A stretch of DNA of 64,000 bases, taken from the NCBI GenBank assembly GCA_030068075.1, contig CM057842.1:39518659-39582658 (forward strand). The letters are read 5' to 3'. The translations under genes and the position numbers were made by a program. The notes under the pieces are model-generated. The model saw only the letters and a list, made by a program, of their open reading frames with translations. It made no database searches and had not been told where the DNA came from. This DNA is from Paguma larvata (taxonomy: Eukaryota > Chordata > Mammalia > Carnivora > Viverridae). Shown here piece by piece: positions 33,565-44,399 of this stretch (its first letter is position 1; each line of letters opens with the position of its first letter).

Positions 33565-34205
33565 TATCTTCCATTTTAACAGAGCCCTGTGGGAAATCCC
33601 ATATATATGCAATATCATTGATTACTAGCAAACATCTTAACACTAAGTTACATATCTAATGGTATACATTGCTCTTTGGTCCAAGTTGTGATGAAAACTG
33701 CATTAAATGGCACAAAACAAATTTTAAAAGTCCTTTTCCCTGTTGGATTTCTGTACTGTTATGAATTACCGTCAGTGGTGGTTCGGGGAGGGGCCATTTT
33801 TCCAATATGGATTCATCTAAAAATGCAGAGCCGCTGTCTTATTAACATTTTGTCCTTAAAGCGTTTGGGCTTTCTATACATTATTAGTGCCACAAATATT
33901 TGATGAATGAATAAATTTATGAATACATATTTACATATTCTCTTTGAAAGATGAATTTTGCTAATGGTTGAAATTTTAAGATCAAAAATTCCCTGAAAAA
34001 TACTGCTTTGCTGCTTCCTAGGTAACTTTTTCTGGTTAAGGACATATCTTCTTCCTTAATATTAATAAAAAAGAGTTTGTTTAAAATGGAAAATGTACGT
34101 GTTTAAGAAAAGAGCTTGAATTTCCCAATTACAGTAAACGGTAAACTGCCTTAATAGCACCAATACTTCACCTTCCAAGGTCAAAATCCAAGCACTAAAT
34201 TTTAA
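33565..34205. other. Unassigned sequence
   Basis: A short L2-like terminus may lie at about 33890-33920 (CACAAATATTTGATGAATGA). Nothing else was recognised. Confidence 0.3.
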
Positions 34206-34208
34206 AGG

Positions 34209-34417
34209 ATTTTTTTAAGATTATTTATTTATTTTGGGAAGGAGACAGAGTGAGTAGGGGAAGGAGCAGAGAGAGAGGGAGACAGAGAATCCCAAGCAGG
34301 CTCCACACTGTCAGCACCCCGCGCGATGCAGGGCTCAAACTCCATGACATCATGACCTGAGCCCAAAGCGAATGGTTACTTAACCTACTGAGCCACCCAG
34401 GCACCGCCCCCCCCCCC
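34209..34417 (-). mobile_element. SINEC (CAN-SINE) with a C-run at its head
   Basis: The antisense element runs from AAGATTATTTATTTATTTTG to ACTGAGCCACCCAGGCACCG. An eleven-C run (34407-34417) follows the head, equal to extra Gs at the SINE 5' end. A 22-base duplication, AAAATCCAAG(C/T)ACTAAATTTTA, flanks it at 34183-34204 and 34421-34442 with one difference. Confidence 0.95.
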
Positions 34418-34489
34418 ACAAAAATCCAAGTACTAAATTTTAGCAGGACCTGCCTTTGCCATGTAATCATGCAGGTTTGTCCAGAAAAA

Positions 34490-34860
34490 GGACCAGTATA
34501 TCACATGTCACTTGAACCTGGGATTTGATCATATGGCTTGCTTTGGCAAACAGGGTGTCATCAGTCATGATGTAAACAGAGCTTGAAAATTATTTGCAAG
34601 ATTGAGTTTATGCTTTTGTGCTTCTTTCATTGCCATGAAAGGATGTTCCTGGGCTGGCCCGCTGCTCCCAAGGGAAGGATGAAAGACAAATGGAACAGAG
34701 CTGAGTAACCCCATCCAAACTCAGCAGACCCCCTTCCAGCTCCCACATGTCTAAGGGAGCCAAATCGACATTACTGAGTCCACCAGCTGAGCATGCTCTG
34801 GATCAGCTGAATTGCACTGACACACGAGACATAAATGTTTATTTTTGTATGCCATCCGAC
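34490..34860 (+). mobile_element. Old mammalian interspersed repeat, family uncertain
   Basis: GATTTGATCATATGGCTTGC, TTTGGCAAACAGGGTGTCAT, ACAGAGCTTGAAAATTATTT and GACACACGAGACATAAATGT follow a dispersed element whose copies begin near CTTGCTTTGGCCAATGGGA and end near AATAAATGTTTGTTGTTTTA. I cannot name it safely. Confidence 0.45.
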
Positions 34861-34864
34861 GGTT

Positions 34865-35595
34865 AGTAAAAGTCATATAAAAGTTCTCAGAGGAAAATTA
34901 GAGCATACATTTTGCCAAACCACAACAAGGAAAGTTTTTAACAATACTAGCAGAAGCTGACTTAAAACCAACTTAAAGCTGACTAGAGGAAGACATCGAG
35001 CATTTCCTAGAAATGGCATTTACATTTTTAAAAGACTTCTTCTGGATCAGTTAAAAGCAAAACATAAATATTTTGCAAGGGCTATTTTAAGATGAGGTTT
35101 GAGTCATTCTAAATAAGTCATTAAAAGTTAATTTGATGTCATTTTATATTCACGTCTAGAGAAACCTTAACTCTTACATCACTCTATTTTATTTAAAATT
35201 TTAATTAAATCTTGAACCAGTTTCAGTGTACAACCCACCAGCATGCCAGATTGAACAGAAACAGAAAGAGGGGTAGACAGTTTCATTATGTGTGGTGAAG
35301 AATTTTCAAACTGACCTTGAGTTTTACCAATAGGAAGGTGAGTAGTAGGAAGAGAAATAAAAGTGAAACACAAGAATCTGTACCTTCATTTTACGTCTCT
35401 CTAATCAAGGGGAAATTAAAGCAAAGAATAGGAAAAAAGGAAGTAATGGCCATTTTATTATGGCCGTAAGTTCTCAAAATCCTAATGGGCTTGCCTTGCT
35501 CAGACACACCTGTCAGCTAACAATAATATGGCAACCTTACTATAATATGTATATTTTTATAGACTCTAAAGTGACTTAGGGCAAAGTTCTATCTG
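34865..35595. other. Unassigned AT-rich sequence
   Basis: No repeat or gene recognised. Confidence 0.35.
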
Positions 35596-35599
35596 ATTA

Positions 35600-35935
35600 T
35601 ATCAGTTAGGAGTAGCACTGTCTACTATAACAAATGAGTCCCAAAATTTCAACATCTCAAAACAGTAAATGTTCCATTTATGTAATAGTCCATTGTGGGA
35701 AGCTGTACCTGTATCGTTCTTCAAGGATCCAGGCTTTGTCCATGTTGTGATTGCTTCCCTCTGGGAGGCTTGGGAGTCCGCTGCAGCCAGCCAAGACACA
35801 GAAAGAAATAATGGAGGAAGTACACTTGCTTATTTAAAGGACTGAATCACAAGTCACACTTTCTCTGATATTCCATTGGCAAGAGTTAGTCACATGGACA
35901 CAAAGAGGTGCAAAGGAGGGTATGACGTAGCAAGA
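35600..35935 (+). mobile_element. Old dispersed repeat, family uncertain
   Basis: ATCAGTTAGGAGTAGCACTG, CCATTGTGGGAAGCTGTACC and TTCCATTGGCAAGAGTTAGT, then CACATGGACAC. Its end shares wording with 37495-37710 (CCATTGGCCAAAACTAGTCA), so both appear to be the same family and orientation. Confidence 0.5.
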
Positions 35936-36004
35936 GCTCAGGGCGTATTAACAGAATAGTTGAATTAATGAACTGTCTGGACTCTGCCCTATAGTGTGGA
36001 TCCA

Positions 36005-36230
36005 GCTAATATTAGCGTGTTTATTGGCTCTCATTGAGTCATTGCTTCATGCCAATGGCTACGCTCATTAACTAGCTCTGTGAGATAGGTACTACCAGTG
36101 TCCTTGTTTTAGCAGATGAGAAAACTAAGGTTCGGGAGTAGTCAAGTAACCTGCCTATGGTCATTAGGTTTTGGGAACAGGATTCCGGCCTACGTCCATC
36201 TAACCTTACCACAACTAAAACATTTAAAGG
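36005..36230 (-). mobile_element. MIR SINE relic
   Basis: CTGTGAGATAGGTACTACCA, GCAGATGAGAAAACTAAGGT and TCAAGTAACCTGCCTATGGT show the antisense MIR core. Confidence 0.85.
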
Positions 36231-36589
36231 CACTTAGTGGCGGCTCTTTCTCAGTTTTAGCTCAATAATATGCTGATTTATAATGTAATATCATTCAAGC
36301 GACACAGGGTCATATGCAAAAAATGAACCATTAATATAAAGCAGGCTTAACTACAATCTGAAGATACACCTTAAACATCAAAACTATAGGTACTGCCTGA
36401 ATCCATCATCAATAAATTGCATGCATAGTTTTTAGCCCCAAAAGTTAGGAGAGTAAATAGTGAAATTTTTTCAGTTACATGTTTGAGAAACAGTATCTCT
36501 CTTTAAAAAGTAAACAGATCATTTTGACTTTTTATTTTTTAAAAAAAGGGTGCTAAATTATTTCTGAGGAATTAAAAAGTCTTTATTTT

Positions 36590-36800
36590 GGGGTGCCTGG
36601 GTGCCTCAGTCCATTGAGCACCTGACTTCAGCTCAGGTCATGATCTCAGGGTCTGTGAGTTCGAGCCCCACGTTGGGCTCTATGCTGACAGCTCGGAGCC
36701 TGGAGCCTGCTTCGGATTCTGTGTTTCCCTCTCTCCCTCTGCCCCTTCCCTGCTCACACTCTGTCTCTCAAAAATCAGTAAACATTAAAAAAATTTTTTA
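36590..36800 (+). mobile_element. Full-length SINEC_Fc (left of an inverted pair)
   Basis: Head GGGGTGCCTGGGTGCCTCAG with the unusual TGCCTCAGTCCATTGAGC, then CTCAGGTCATGATCTCAGGG, a full body and an AAAATCAGTAAACATTAAAA tail. AAAGTCTTTATTT before and TAAGTATTTATTT after form an imperfect target duplication. Confidence 0.95.
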
Positions 36801-36804
36801 AGTA

Positions 36805-37007
36805 TTTATTTCAAGCAACTAACAGCTTTTTATGTTGCAGGTAGTGATGAGATTTCCCCATCTTTATTCAAAAAATGAATAAAATGTTAAAGCCTTAGAC
36901 TGTGGCTGGAGAAATCCTGAGTAACTAAACATTCATAAAAATGCAGTATTACATTCTTTGTGGGATCAGGTTTAAGCAGACGGACTCCACTATCAATGGC
37001 AGTTTAT
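36805..37007. other. Spacer between inverted SINEs
   Basis: About 200 bases of unassigned AT-rich sequence. Confidence 0.4.
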
Positions 37008-37222
37008 TTATTTATTTTTTTAATGTTTATTTATTTTTGAGAGAGAGAGACAGAGTACGAGCAGGGGAGGGGCAGAGAGAGAGGGAGACACAGAATCCAA
37101 AGCAGGCTCCAGGCTTCGAGCTGTCAGCACAGAGCCAGACGTGGGGCTCGAACTCACAGACCCTGAGATCATGACCTGAGCTGAAGTCAGATGCTCAATG
37201 GACTGAGGCACCCAGGCGCCCC
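37008..37222 (-). mobile_element. Full-length SINEC_Fc (right of an inverted pair)
   Basis: The antisense element ends GGACTGAGGCACCCAGGCGC. It shares with 36590-36800 the non-consensus GTGCCTCAGTCCATTGAGCA and the phrase GATCTCAGGGTCTGTGAGTT. TATC(A/T)ATGGCAGTTTA flanks it at 36991-37006 and 37223-37238. Confidence 0.96.
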
Positions 37223-37239
37223 TATCTATGGCAGTTTAA

Positions 37240-37490
37240 ATCAACTTCTTCCTGGTTCTTGGGCGGCCATTTACTAACACCAGTTCTACCAAATATTTTT
37301 ACAAAAAGGATTTTATTTTTGTCATCAGATTTTATTTTTGTTTATGACTTTCATACAAAAACTGAATGAAAATAGAATCCATGATATATGTTCACCGTAT
37401 TAGTAGTTAATTTGTATCAGGTACCACATTACGCAAACCAACACAAGCTTAAGGGCGTCTGTATCCCTTTCTCTCTGACAATGTCTAAGG
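37240..37490. other. Unassigned AT-rich sequence
   Basis: No repeat or gene recognised. Confidence 0.35.
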
Positions 37491-37494
37491 ATGG

Positions 37495-37710
37495 TTGGGT
37501 GACTGTCTTCCCTTGGAGCTATGCTTTCTGTGGCTTCTAAGGCTGCAAAGACAGGAAAGGACAGATAGGCAGGAGGGACATCCTCTTAGTTGTCTTGGCT
37601 CCCCACTGACACATGTCTCTCTTCTGGCCATAGCCCATTGGCCAAAACTAGTCATAGGAGCCCCCACAAACAACCACAAGAAAGACTAGGAAATGTAGGG
37701 GAACTGAAGA
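37495..37710 (+). mobile_element. Old dispersed repeat, family uncertain
   Basis: ATAGCCCATTGGCCAAAACT, AGTCATAGGAGCCCCCACAA and AGACTAGGAAATGTAGGGG match the end of the family seen at 35600-35935. Complementary 64-codon frames on both strands here are artefacts. Confidence 0.5.
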
Positions 37711-37714
37711 GATT

Positions 37715-39265
37715 TTGATGAGCACCATATCTGCTCTATTTACAGCAAAAACAGGCACCCAACTTTCCCGAGAGCCAGTCTGGAAATTTTCTCAGGGATT
37801 CTAATCCTCATGCACAGTATATTTATTGAGCTCAAAAAATTGCCTGTGGCTTTTTTGAGCGGTGTATATCATTAATGAAAAGACAATTCTGATAGAATCA
37901 TGATGGCGGACTCATCCTAACATTCTCGATCTTGTGCCTCTGAGTTTGAATTTCTTATTGTTGACTCATGGAATTTATTTTACAAGCTTCAATGATTCAC
38001 AGCTGAAACTGGGTCACCTGAAGCCTCCTGATTTAGTAGGAATGTCTGGTAGCTGAAGTAGGCATGTTTAGTAGTAGGAGCATGTATGATTTAGTAAGAT
38101 TTTTCTCATAAGGGATGATTTTTTTTTCTCGTTGGGTATGAATTCTGTTTCTTAGTTTCTACAACAAAACCAAAGTAGCTTGCAACCAAAAGCTTTCTCC
38201 GTGTACACACTGGAGTTTTGTTTCTTTAAACACTTACTCAAAACTCAACATAGAGTAAAAGTGGCAACACAGCCACCTGGTTTTCTTCTCTTCAATAACA
38301 TGGGTTGTGCAGAATGCATTCTGATACCAGAGAGAGTGTTTTCCAGCTTTTTAAAGTTTCTAAAATTAAGGTCATGCGAGGCAGAATGGTATTTTCTAGT
38401 CCTTGTTTCTAGGAAAATTGTGGCAGCATCTTATTTCATAATAATTTGGACTTATAATTCTTCTTGGAGGTCTCACATGCTTTATAAACAAACTGCTATT
38501 TTTGGAAAGCAAACAGATTTCCTCAAACTTTGCTCCCATTAACTAGAAAAGATGCATACCTAAGGGAGTTTCGAAATTCTTCCAAAACCTCTTGTATGTT
38601 ATCCACCTTTCATTATAATGAATGACAGCCTGTTACTTATATGTCACTAGTGGATAACAGGGGTTATTTTAACCCAGTCCTCCAGTATGGGCTCTGGAGA
38701 AAATTCTGTAATCACTCACCTAAGCCAAATTATTGCAAGCATTCCTTACAATGAAATGGTCTTATCAGGAGTTTTATTAGAATATTATGCTAGGTCTTAA
38801 CTAATGCTTGTTTTTCCTGAATTTCAGACATGACATGGTGCTATGTAGAGTCATATAATCCCCTCAGAAATACTTCATCTATTATTTGAAGCCTGTATCC
38901 CCTAGATACTAAGGAGAGAGTCCAGGAATTTTGATATCCTGTATTTAATTTATGCCTATAAGAAGACTCTGCCTGTCTGGTTAGTGGAAGCTAGAAAATG
39001 AGAATCCCACTGAAGAGAAAAGGTCATTTCAACAGTCCACAGTAGGTGGCATTCAGCATATAAAACCCTCTTTTCTTAAAGTCCAAAATAGTAGTTGGTG
39101 AACTTTTAGCATTTATTGGTTACAAAAATACATTATTATAGAATTTTTAAATATGTAAAATTATAAGAGAGTTATTAGTAAAATTCAATCATATATGCAG
39201 TTTCCTCAGATGAAGAATTAAAAGCATGAAAAAGTAAAGGAGAAAAATTGTTGTTACAATTAGCA
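37715..39265. other. Long repeat-poor stretch
   Basis: About 1.5 kb with no recognised element. A 120-codon plus-strand frame at 38180-38542 has no domain, start context or splice-site support and is treated as chance. Confidence 0.4.
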
Positions 39266-39271
39266 ATTCTT

Positions 39272-39431
39272 GGGCTGCCTGGGTGGCTCAATCAGTGAAG
39301 CATCCAACTCTTGATTTTGGCTCAGGTCATGATCTCAGTTTGTGGATTCAAACCCCATGTCAGGCTCTGTGCTGACAGCATGCAAAGCCTGCTTGGGATT
39401 CTCTGTCTCCCACTCCCTCTGCCCCTCCCCC

Positions 39432-39472
<41 letters not shown>

Positions 39473-39506
39473 AAATAAATAAGTAAACATTATTTTTTTT
39501 AAAAAA
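39272..39506 (+). mobile_element. SINEC (CAN-SINE), older copy with expanded CT tract
   Basis: GGGCTGCCTGGGTGGCTCAA, TTGATTTTGGCTCAGGTCAT, GATCTCAGTTTGTGGATTCA and GCTTGGGATTCTCTGTCTCC, then (CT)n at about 39431-39472 and the tail AAATAAATAAGTAAACATTA. Confidence 0.93.
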
Positions 39507-39580
39507 GGAACTTGTGATTCTTCTCACTCTTGCCACTCAGCAAATCAATCTGAAACTGAAGAACTGAAGATACTCTTTCT

Positions 39581-39799
39581 GGGGCACAGGGGTGGCTCAG
39601 TTGGTTACACATCTGATTCTTGGTTTCAGCTCAGGTCATGATCTCATGGTTCATAAGATCAAGCCCCATGTGGGGCTCTGTAGTGATAGTGCAGAGCCCG
39701 CTTGGGATTCTCTCTCCCACTTTCTCTGCTCCTCCCCCACTAGTATGAGCTCTCTCTCTCTCTCTCTCTCAAAATAAATGAATATTAAAAAAAAAAAAG
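39581..39799 (+). mobile_element. SINEC (CAN-SINE), older copy
   Basis: GGGGCACAGGGGTGGCTCAG, CTCAGGTCATGATCTCATGG, GCTTGGGATTCTCTCTCCCA, a short (CT)n and an A12 tail. GAAGATAC occurs at about 39566-39573 and 39802-39809 as a short target duplication. It is the second of two direct SINEs 75 bases apart. Confidence 0.94.
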
Positions 39800-39809
39800 A
39801 AGAAGATAC

Positions 39810-40510
39810 CCAGTCCTTGGTATCAGTTCCTAGTGGTTGTAGTATGAGCATTGTATCACCCTGACAGTGAGTCGAGTGAAAGGTAGGAACTTGCATACAA
39901 CATGTCTTCTGAACACCCACTGACATCATCTATTTCTCAACCAACCAGATAGAAATGGAGGAAAAACTCCCCATGCTGGGCTTACTAAGAGGTAATAACC
40001 CTGTACAGTGTACAGGGATATTTACTGAATTGTCAAAGGTCATTTAACAATGCCTAATTTTTACTTTACTAATTTAAGAATTTGAGGATCTGACAAGTTC
40101 TCATTGATACCATGGAATTATCACAATGGGACCCATAGCCACATCATTATTGTCAATCAGTGGCCAAGCATTTGTGGATGCCTTGTGGGACCTCCTGAGG
40201 GTTTCTGTAGAAAATAATCACCAGCAGGGGGAAAAACGAATCCAGAGGTTAATGCTGAAAAAGCCGAAATCAACTGACTGAGCTTGTTGAAAACAGAGTG
40301 CTCAAGATTCATCCACCAACTTCGCAAACCTAGTCCATAATGTACTCACAGGACACATTCGCCTCTCCATGGATGAAGTTCATAAATCATAATGAACATT
40401 ATTATTTGATCAAATCAATGTCAACAAACCAGTTGTCAATATCCCCCTGGCATATGGATTAGTCACTACTAGTATGCAAGCTTTGAAGTCAGAGGTATCA
40501 TACTCTTGCT
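39810..40510. other. Unassigned sequence with a perfect short palindrome
   Basis: No mobile element was recognised. CCCTGTACAGTGTACAGGG at 39999-40017 is a perfect inverted repeat with 9-base arms around one G. No function is assigned. Confidence 0.4.
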
Positions 40511-40511
40511 A

Positions 40512-40722
40512 TTTGAGTTAAATTTGGCAAACTTTGTCTGTAAAGGGACAGATAACCAATATTTTAGGCTTTGTGGGGTAGATGGCTTCTGTTGTTGTAG
40601 TACAAAAGCAGCCACAGACCATAGAAAAATGGATGGCTATGACTGTATTCTGATAAAGCCTACAAAAATAGGCAATAGGTCAGACTTGGCCTGAGGGTTG
40701 CAGTGTGCCAATCCTGGGTAAA
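40512..40722 (+). mobile_element. Non-autonomous hAT-type DNA element
   Basis: TGGCAAACTTTGTCTGTAAA, GGGACAGATAACCAATATTT, TAGGCTTTGTGGGGTAGATG, AAAGCAGCCACAGACCATAG and ATGGATGGCTATGACTGTAT run in family order to GTGTGCCAATCCTGGG. It is the plus-orientation counterpart of the copy at 18524-18755. Confidence 0.88.
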
Positions 40723-40724
40723 GG

Positions 40725-43380
40725 TCAACTCTGGAAGGTGCTTTCTACATCCCTAGAACACAACACAAAACCTTAGCAGCAACCCTTGCCTCCAGGGAAA
40801 AGAAACAGGATGGGTGGGGATAGGACATAGAAATCCACTTTCATAAACCTTTTATAATCTTGAATTCTGTCAAATATGCCACAATTAAACAACATGTGAA
40901 TTTATCTTCAGGAAGTATCCTTCCCATGTAACAATCAACTTTTCAAGGAATCCATTTTATCTTCCCTGGAGTAAGGGTGTAACATCTCCTCTCTTTCTTC
41001 CACTGGGCAACTAAGGAAATAAAATCAAACTCTGTATGCAAATGTGCTTTATATTTAAAGTTCCGCCTAAATATACAGTGTATTTTCATTATTTTATAAC
41101 TGTTGCTTTGGGGAGATGGGACAGTTTAGCAACTAGAAGCCTAGGTGTCAGAGCCAGATGGTTAAATACCAACCACAGCATTTTCAAACAACTTGCTTTC
41201 TTATCAACTGTGTGTTCAAATGGAAGGCAATTTCAGATCAATACTAGTCACAAAGTAATTCAGACAACAAATCTGGCATTTTGAAAACTGGCACATAGAA
41301 ATAAAAGTTCTAACTGAGACCCACACTTTTACTAGTTCATAGTATTGCATTCTTAAATCTATATAATTTACTAGAAAAAAACTGAGGTAAGAAACATGTT
41401 TTCCTTTTATCTTGTTTTTAAAACTTTCCTAGTTAATTCTGGTGTCAATCAGCCTTCAACTCTGTGCTACTGACATTTATAGTTTCTATAAATGGTGTAC
41501 AGTTGGAAATTATCAAGATCAGAATAATGACCTTAGGCACAAGGAAATCCTCAAATACTAAGTAATATTTAACTAAATCAGGTCAAATATTTTGTGATAA
41601 AACATAAAAATGAAAAAATGTATATTTTAAAATAATTTTTAACAACAAATCTTAAAACTGAAAGATATTTCAGGTTAAGTGACTTTAAACAATTCATTTT
41701 CATTAAATATGGGTTTACTGAGATTTATTTCAGAGGAAAATTTGAAAGATTTTTGGATTATGCCCTCTCTAGCTATTGTTTATAGTCCCTGAAATAGATA
41801 AGTTAAGAGACAGAGTCATTTCAGGAGACATGAAGAGAGACAAGTGAGTCAACATAATGGAATAAAGCACTCACTGTGTAAGTGAAACAATAGTACAGCA
41901 CTTTGGCACTGTGAACTGTGAACAAACATTGAGGAGTAATTGGCAAAATGCTGACTATTGCATCGGAACCACCTAGAGAATTGGAAAAAATTCCTCACTT
42001 TCTTGAGGATACAGAATCCACAAAGTAATGAAAACTGGATATAAAAAGGAGTCTTTTAGGTATTTACTTTCTTTTTAATCAAATTTTGAAGCTGAAGATG
42101 CTATACATGTCACCGAGTCCTAAACCCTAAGGTAAGGCCACTAGGAGTGAAACTATAGGTATGCGTGATTCTGAACTTGAGAAGTAATAAACTGGACGGG
42201 GAAATGGATTCTGAGTAGCCAATTCTCTAGGCAGCCAAAGATAAAAAGACTTTTCTGTTTACAAACAGAGGCAGTAAAGCAAAGAGCTGCTTCATCAATG
42301 TGAGAGCTAATTAAATCTTTGGGAAGTTGTTCCAAGGCATGGAAGACAGAGAGCAAATATCAAGGGTAATGGTTTAAGAGGAGTGCCCTAAGGATGAAGG
42401 AAATAAACCTGAATGAAAACTTTCTGGGGGGAAAAATGGAAAACCAATAGCATCGATGTGGCACACATTCTCACCGCAGTAGGTGGTGGTAGAAATGGAG
42501 AATGACACCGGGCACTTCTACTAATTAGCTACCAACATAATAACTGAGTCATCTGTATTCCAGAAAAGAAATTCCTGAAACCGAATACACTTCTAAAACT
42601 GATCTCAGGAGGGACAAGAGTCTACTGAAGTGGCCGCACCAATGCCACGTGTCGGGAAAGGGATAGCTATTTGGGGCTTCTCACTAAGTAAAAAATAAAA
42701 AATAAACAATTAAAAAATAAAAATTCCAAAATCAAAACCAGATACACCAAGGGATACTTATTTCGAGTGAGAAAAGAAATCGTAGCCAGTTAATCAGGAA
42801 TGGTAAAAATATGACAGACACACAAAATCCGAAAAAAAAAAAAAACCCAAAGTATTTAGTTAATATTTTGACATAAATCTGACCTTATGCCTTAGGTGAA
42901 GATGTCAATGACACCGGCAGTAGGAGTTCCTTGGAGCCTTCTTAAGCCAGGATGGCTAGCCATAGTTTCATGATACAGATGCACAGAACTGACTGTACAC
43001 CACATGCACCCAAGCTAAGTGTTTCATCCAACTTAATCTCCCTTAGCAAATCCCACATGGTCAAGGTCACTCAACAGAAGGGGAAATGTTACAGAAAGCA
43101 AATCAGAGGAGGTAGACCGTAGTTTTGAACAATTGAAGTCAAAATGTCTTATTTTTGCACATTTTACAAAAGCACATTATGGTGAACACATTGTAGGGCT
43201 CCTCCCAGAATCTTATGAGGAGCCCATGCAAGCAATGAGTCCAACACCTTCATCTTCGTCAGAGTAAGTTTGCCTCTACGCATCTATTGGTGCTTCTCAG
43301 CTAAACTTAGGCTACTGCCTGGAGGAGGCACAAACAGTGTGGACTGGTGTAATGTAAAAACCTGACATTAAGTTTTTAGT
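40725..43380. other. Long repeat-poor stretch
   Basis: About 2.6 kb without a recognised mobile element, except A-rich patches near 42690-42725 and 42832-42846. Frames up to 82 codons (41036-41284) lack domains. It may be unique or ancient sequence. Confidence 0.4.
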
Positions 43381-43383
43381 TCC

Positions 43384-43627
43384 TTTTTTTAAAATATTTT
43401 TTAATGTTTATTTATTTTTGAGAGAGAGAGAGAGAGAGAGAGAGAGGCAGAGACATTGCATGAGCAGGGAAGGGGCAGAGAGAGAGGGAGACACAGAATC
43501 CAAAGGAGGCTCCAGGCTCTGAGTTGTCAGCACAGAGCCCAATGCCGGGCCTGAACTCACAGACTGCGAGATCATGACCTGAGCCAAAGTCAGACGTGCT
43601 TAACTGACTGAGCCACCTAGGCACCCC
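43384..43627 (-). mobile_element. Full-length SINEC_Fc
   Basis: TTAATGTTTATTTATTTTTG, an expanded (GA)n at 43421-43446, CAGGCTCTGAGTTGTCAGCA, GAGATCATGACCTGAGCCAA and CTGAGCCACCTAGGCACCCC. TTAAGTTTTTA(G/A)TTC flanks it at 43368-43382 and 43629-43643. Confidence 0.96.
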
Positions 43628-43644
43628 GTTAAGTTTTTAATTCT

Positions 43645-44190
43645 AATTTAAGTGTCTGACAGTAGGTGTTTGATCACAGAGGCATCTATTTTCAAAGACT
43701 AGGTATATGAGACAGCTATCAGGGAAACAACTAGGTAAGAAATCAAGCTGGTCCACCCATGAAGTTCCCCTCATAGAAATCCCTGGATGACCTAGATCAC
43801 TGACCACTTGAGTGACCCCACTTCTCCCTTCTCTCACCTGAAATCTCTCTGTTAAGTTTTCAATTCACCAAAGAAGATTAAACCTGTGGAACCCTCGGCA
43901 CCAACCTTGGACCCAACAAAGGTAGAACAAAGGTTCTGCTCCAGCCCTCCCCTTCTCTGCTCACGACCTGGCTGTGTGGCCGCCAGGCACATGGTGTCTT
44001 TGGAAGGACCTGTGAGTGATCAATCTTGTTCCTCAAAGTTCCTGGCGGTTGCTGCTGAGGTGTATCTTACAATCATAACAAGAACCATAACAAGCAGTCC
44101 AACTACAACCCTGGTTCCGGTCAGTTGGGTCAATGTCTGTGGGGACTCACCACAAGTAACAAGGATCCAGGTGAGTGTCTTGGGCATCAT
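43645..44190. other. Unassigned, GC-richer sequence with an exon-like frame
   Basis: No repeat was recognised with confidence. Within it, 43886-44173 is an open plus-strand frame of about 96 codons that ends at GATCCAG followed by GTGAGTGTC, a good splice donor. The frame is Ser/Thr/Val-rich and I recognise no domain. No convincing acceptor lies upstream. It could also be part of an unrecognised LTR. Confidence 0.3.
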
Positions 44191-44192
44191 TA

Positions 44193-44397
44193 TTATTTTA
44201 TTAATGTTTATTTATTTATGAAACAGAGAGTGCAAGCAGGGGAGGGGCAAAGAGAGATGGGGACAGAGGATCTGAAGTGGGCTCTGAGCTCACAGCAGTG
44301 AGCCAGATGTCGGGCTCCAACCCACCAACGCTGAGACTGTGCCCTGAGACGAAATAAAAATTGGGTCACGTAACTGAATGAGCCGCCCAGGTGCCCT
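44193..44397 (-). mobile_element. SINEC (CAN-SINE), diverged copy
   Basis: TTAATGTTTATTTATTTATG, GCAAGCAGGGGAGGGGCAAA, CTGAGCTCACAGCAGTGAGC, GTAACTGAATGAGCCGCCCA and GGTGCCC. The central ATCATGACC is mutated to CTGTGCCC. Confidence 0.9.
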
Positions 44398-44399
44398 TC

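Noticed and set aside
38180..38542. 120-codon plus-strand open frame
   Set aside because: No recognisable motif and no good splice sites at the ends; likely chance.
40221..40235. CCAGCAGGGGGAAAA resembling a CTCF core
   Set aside because: The first eleven bases fit but the required GCGC(T)-like end is missing; too weak to call.
41475..41493. Small hairpin ATTTATAG-TTT-CTATAAAT
   Set aside because: AT-rich with 8-base arms; expected by chance in such sequence.
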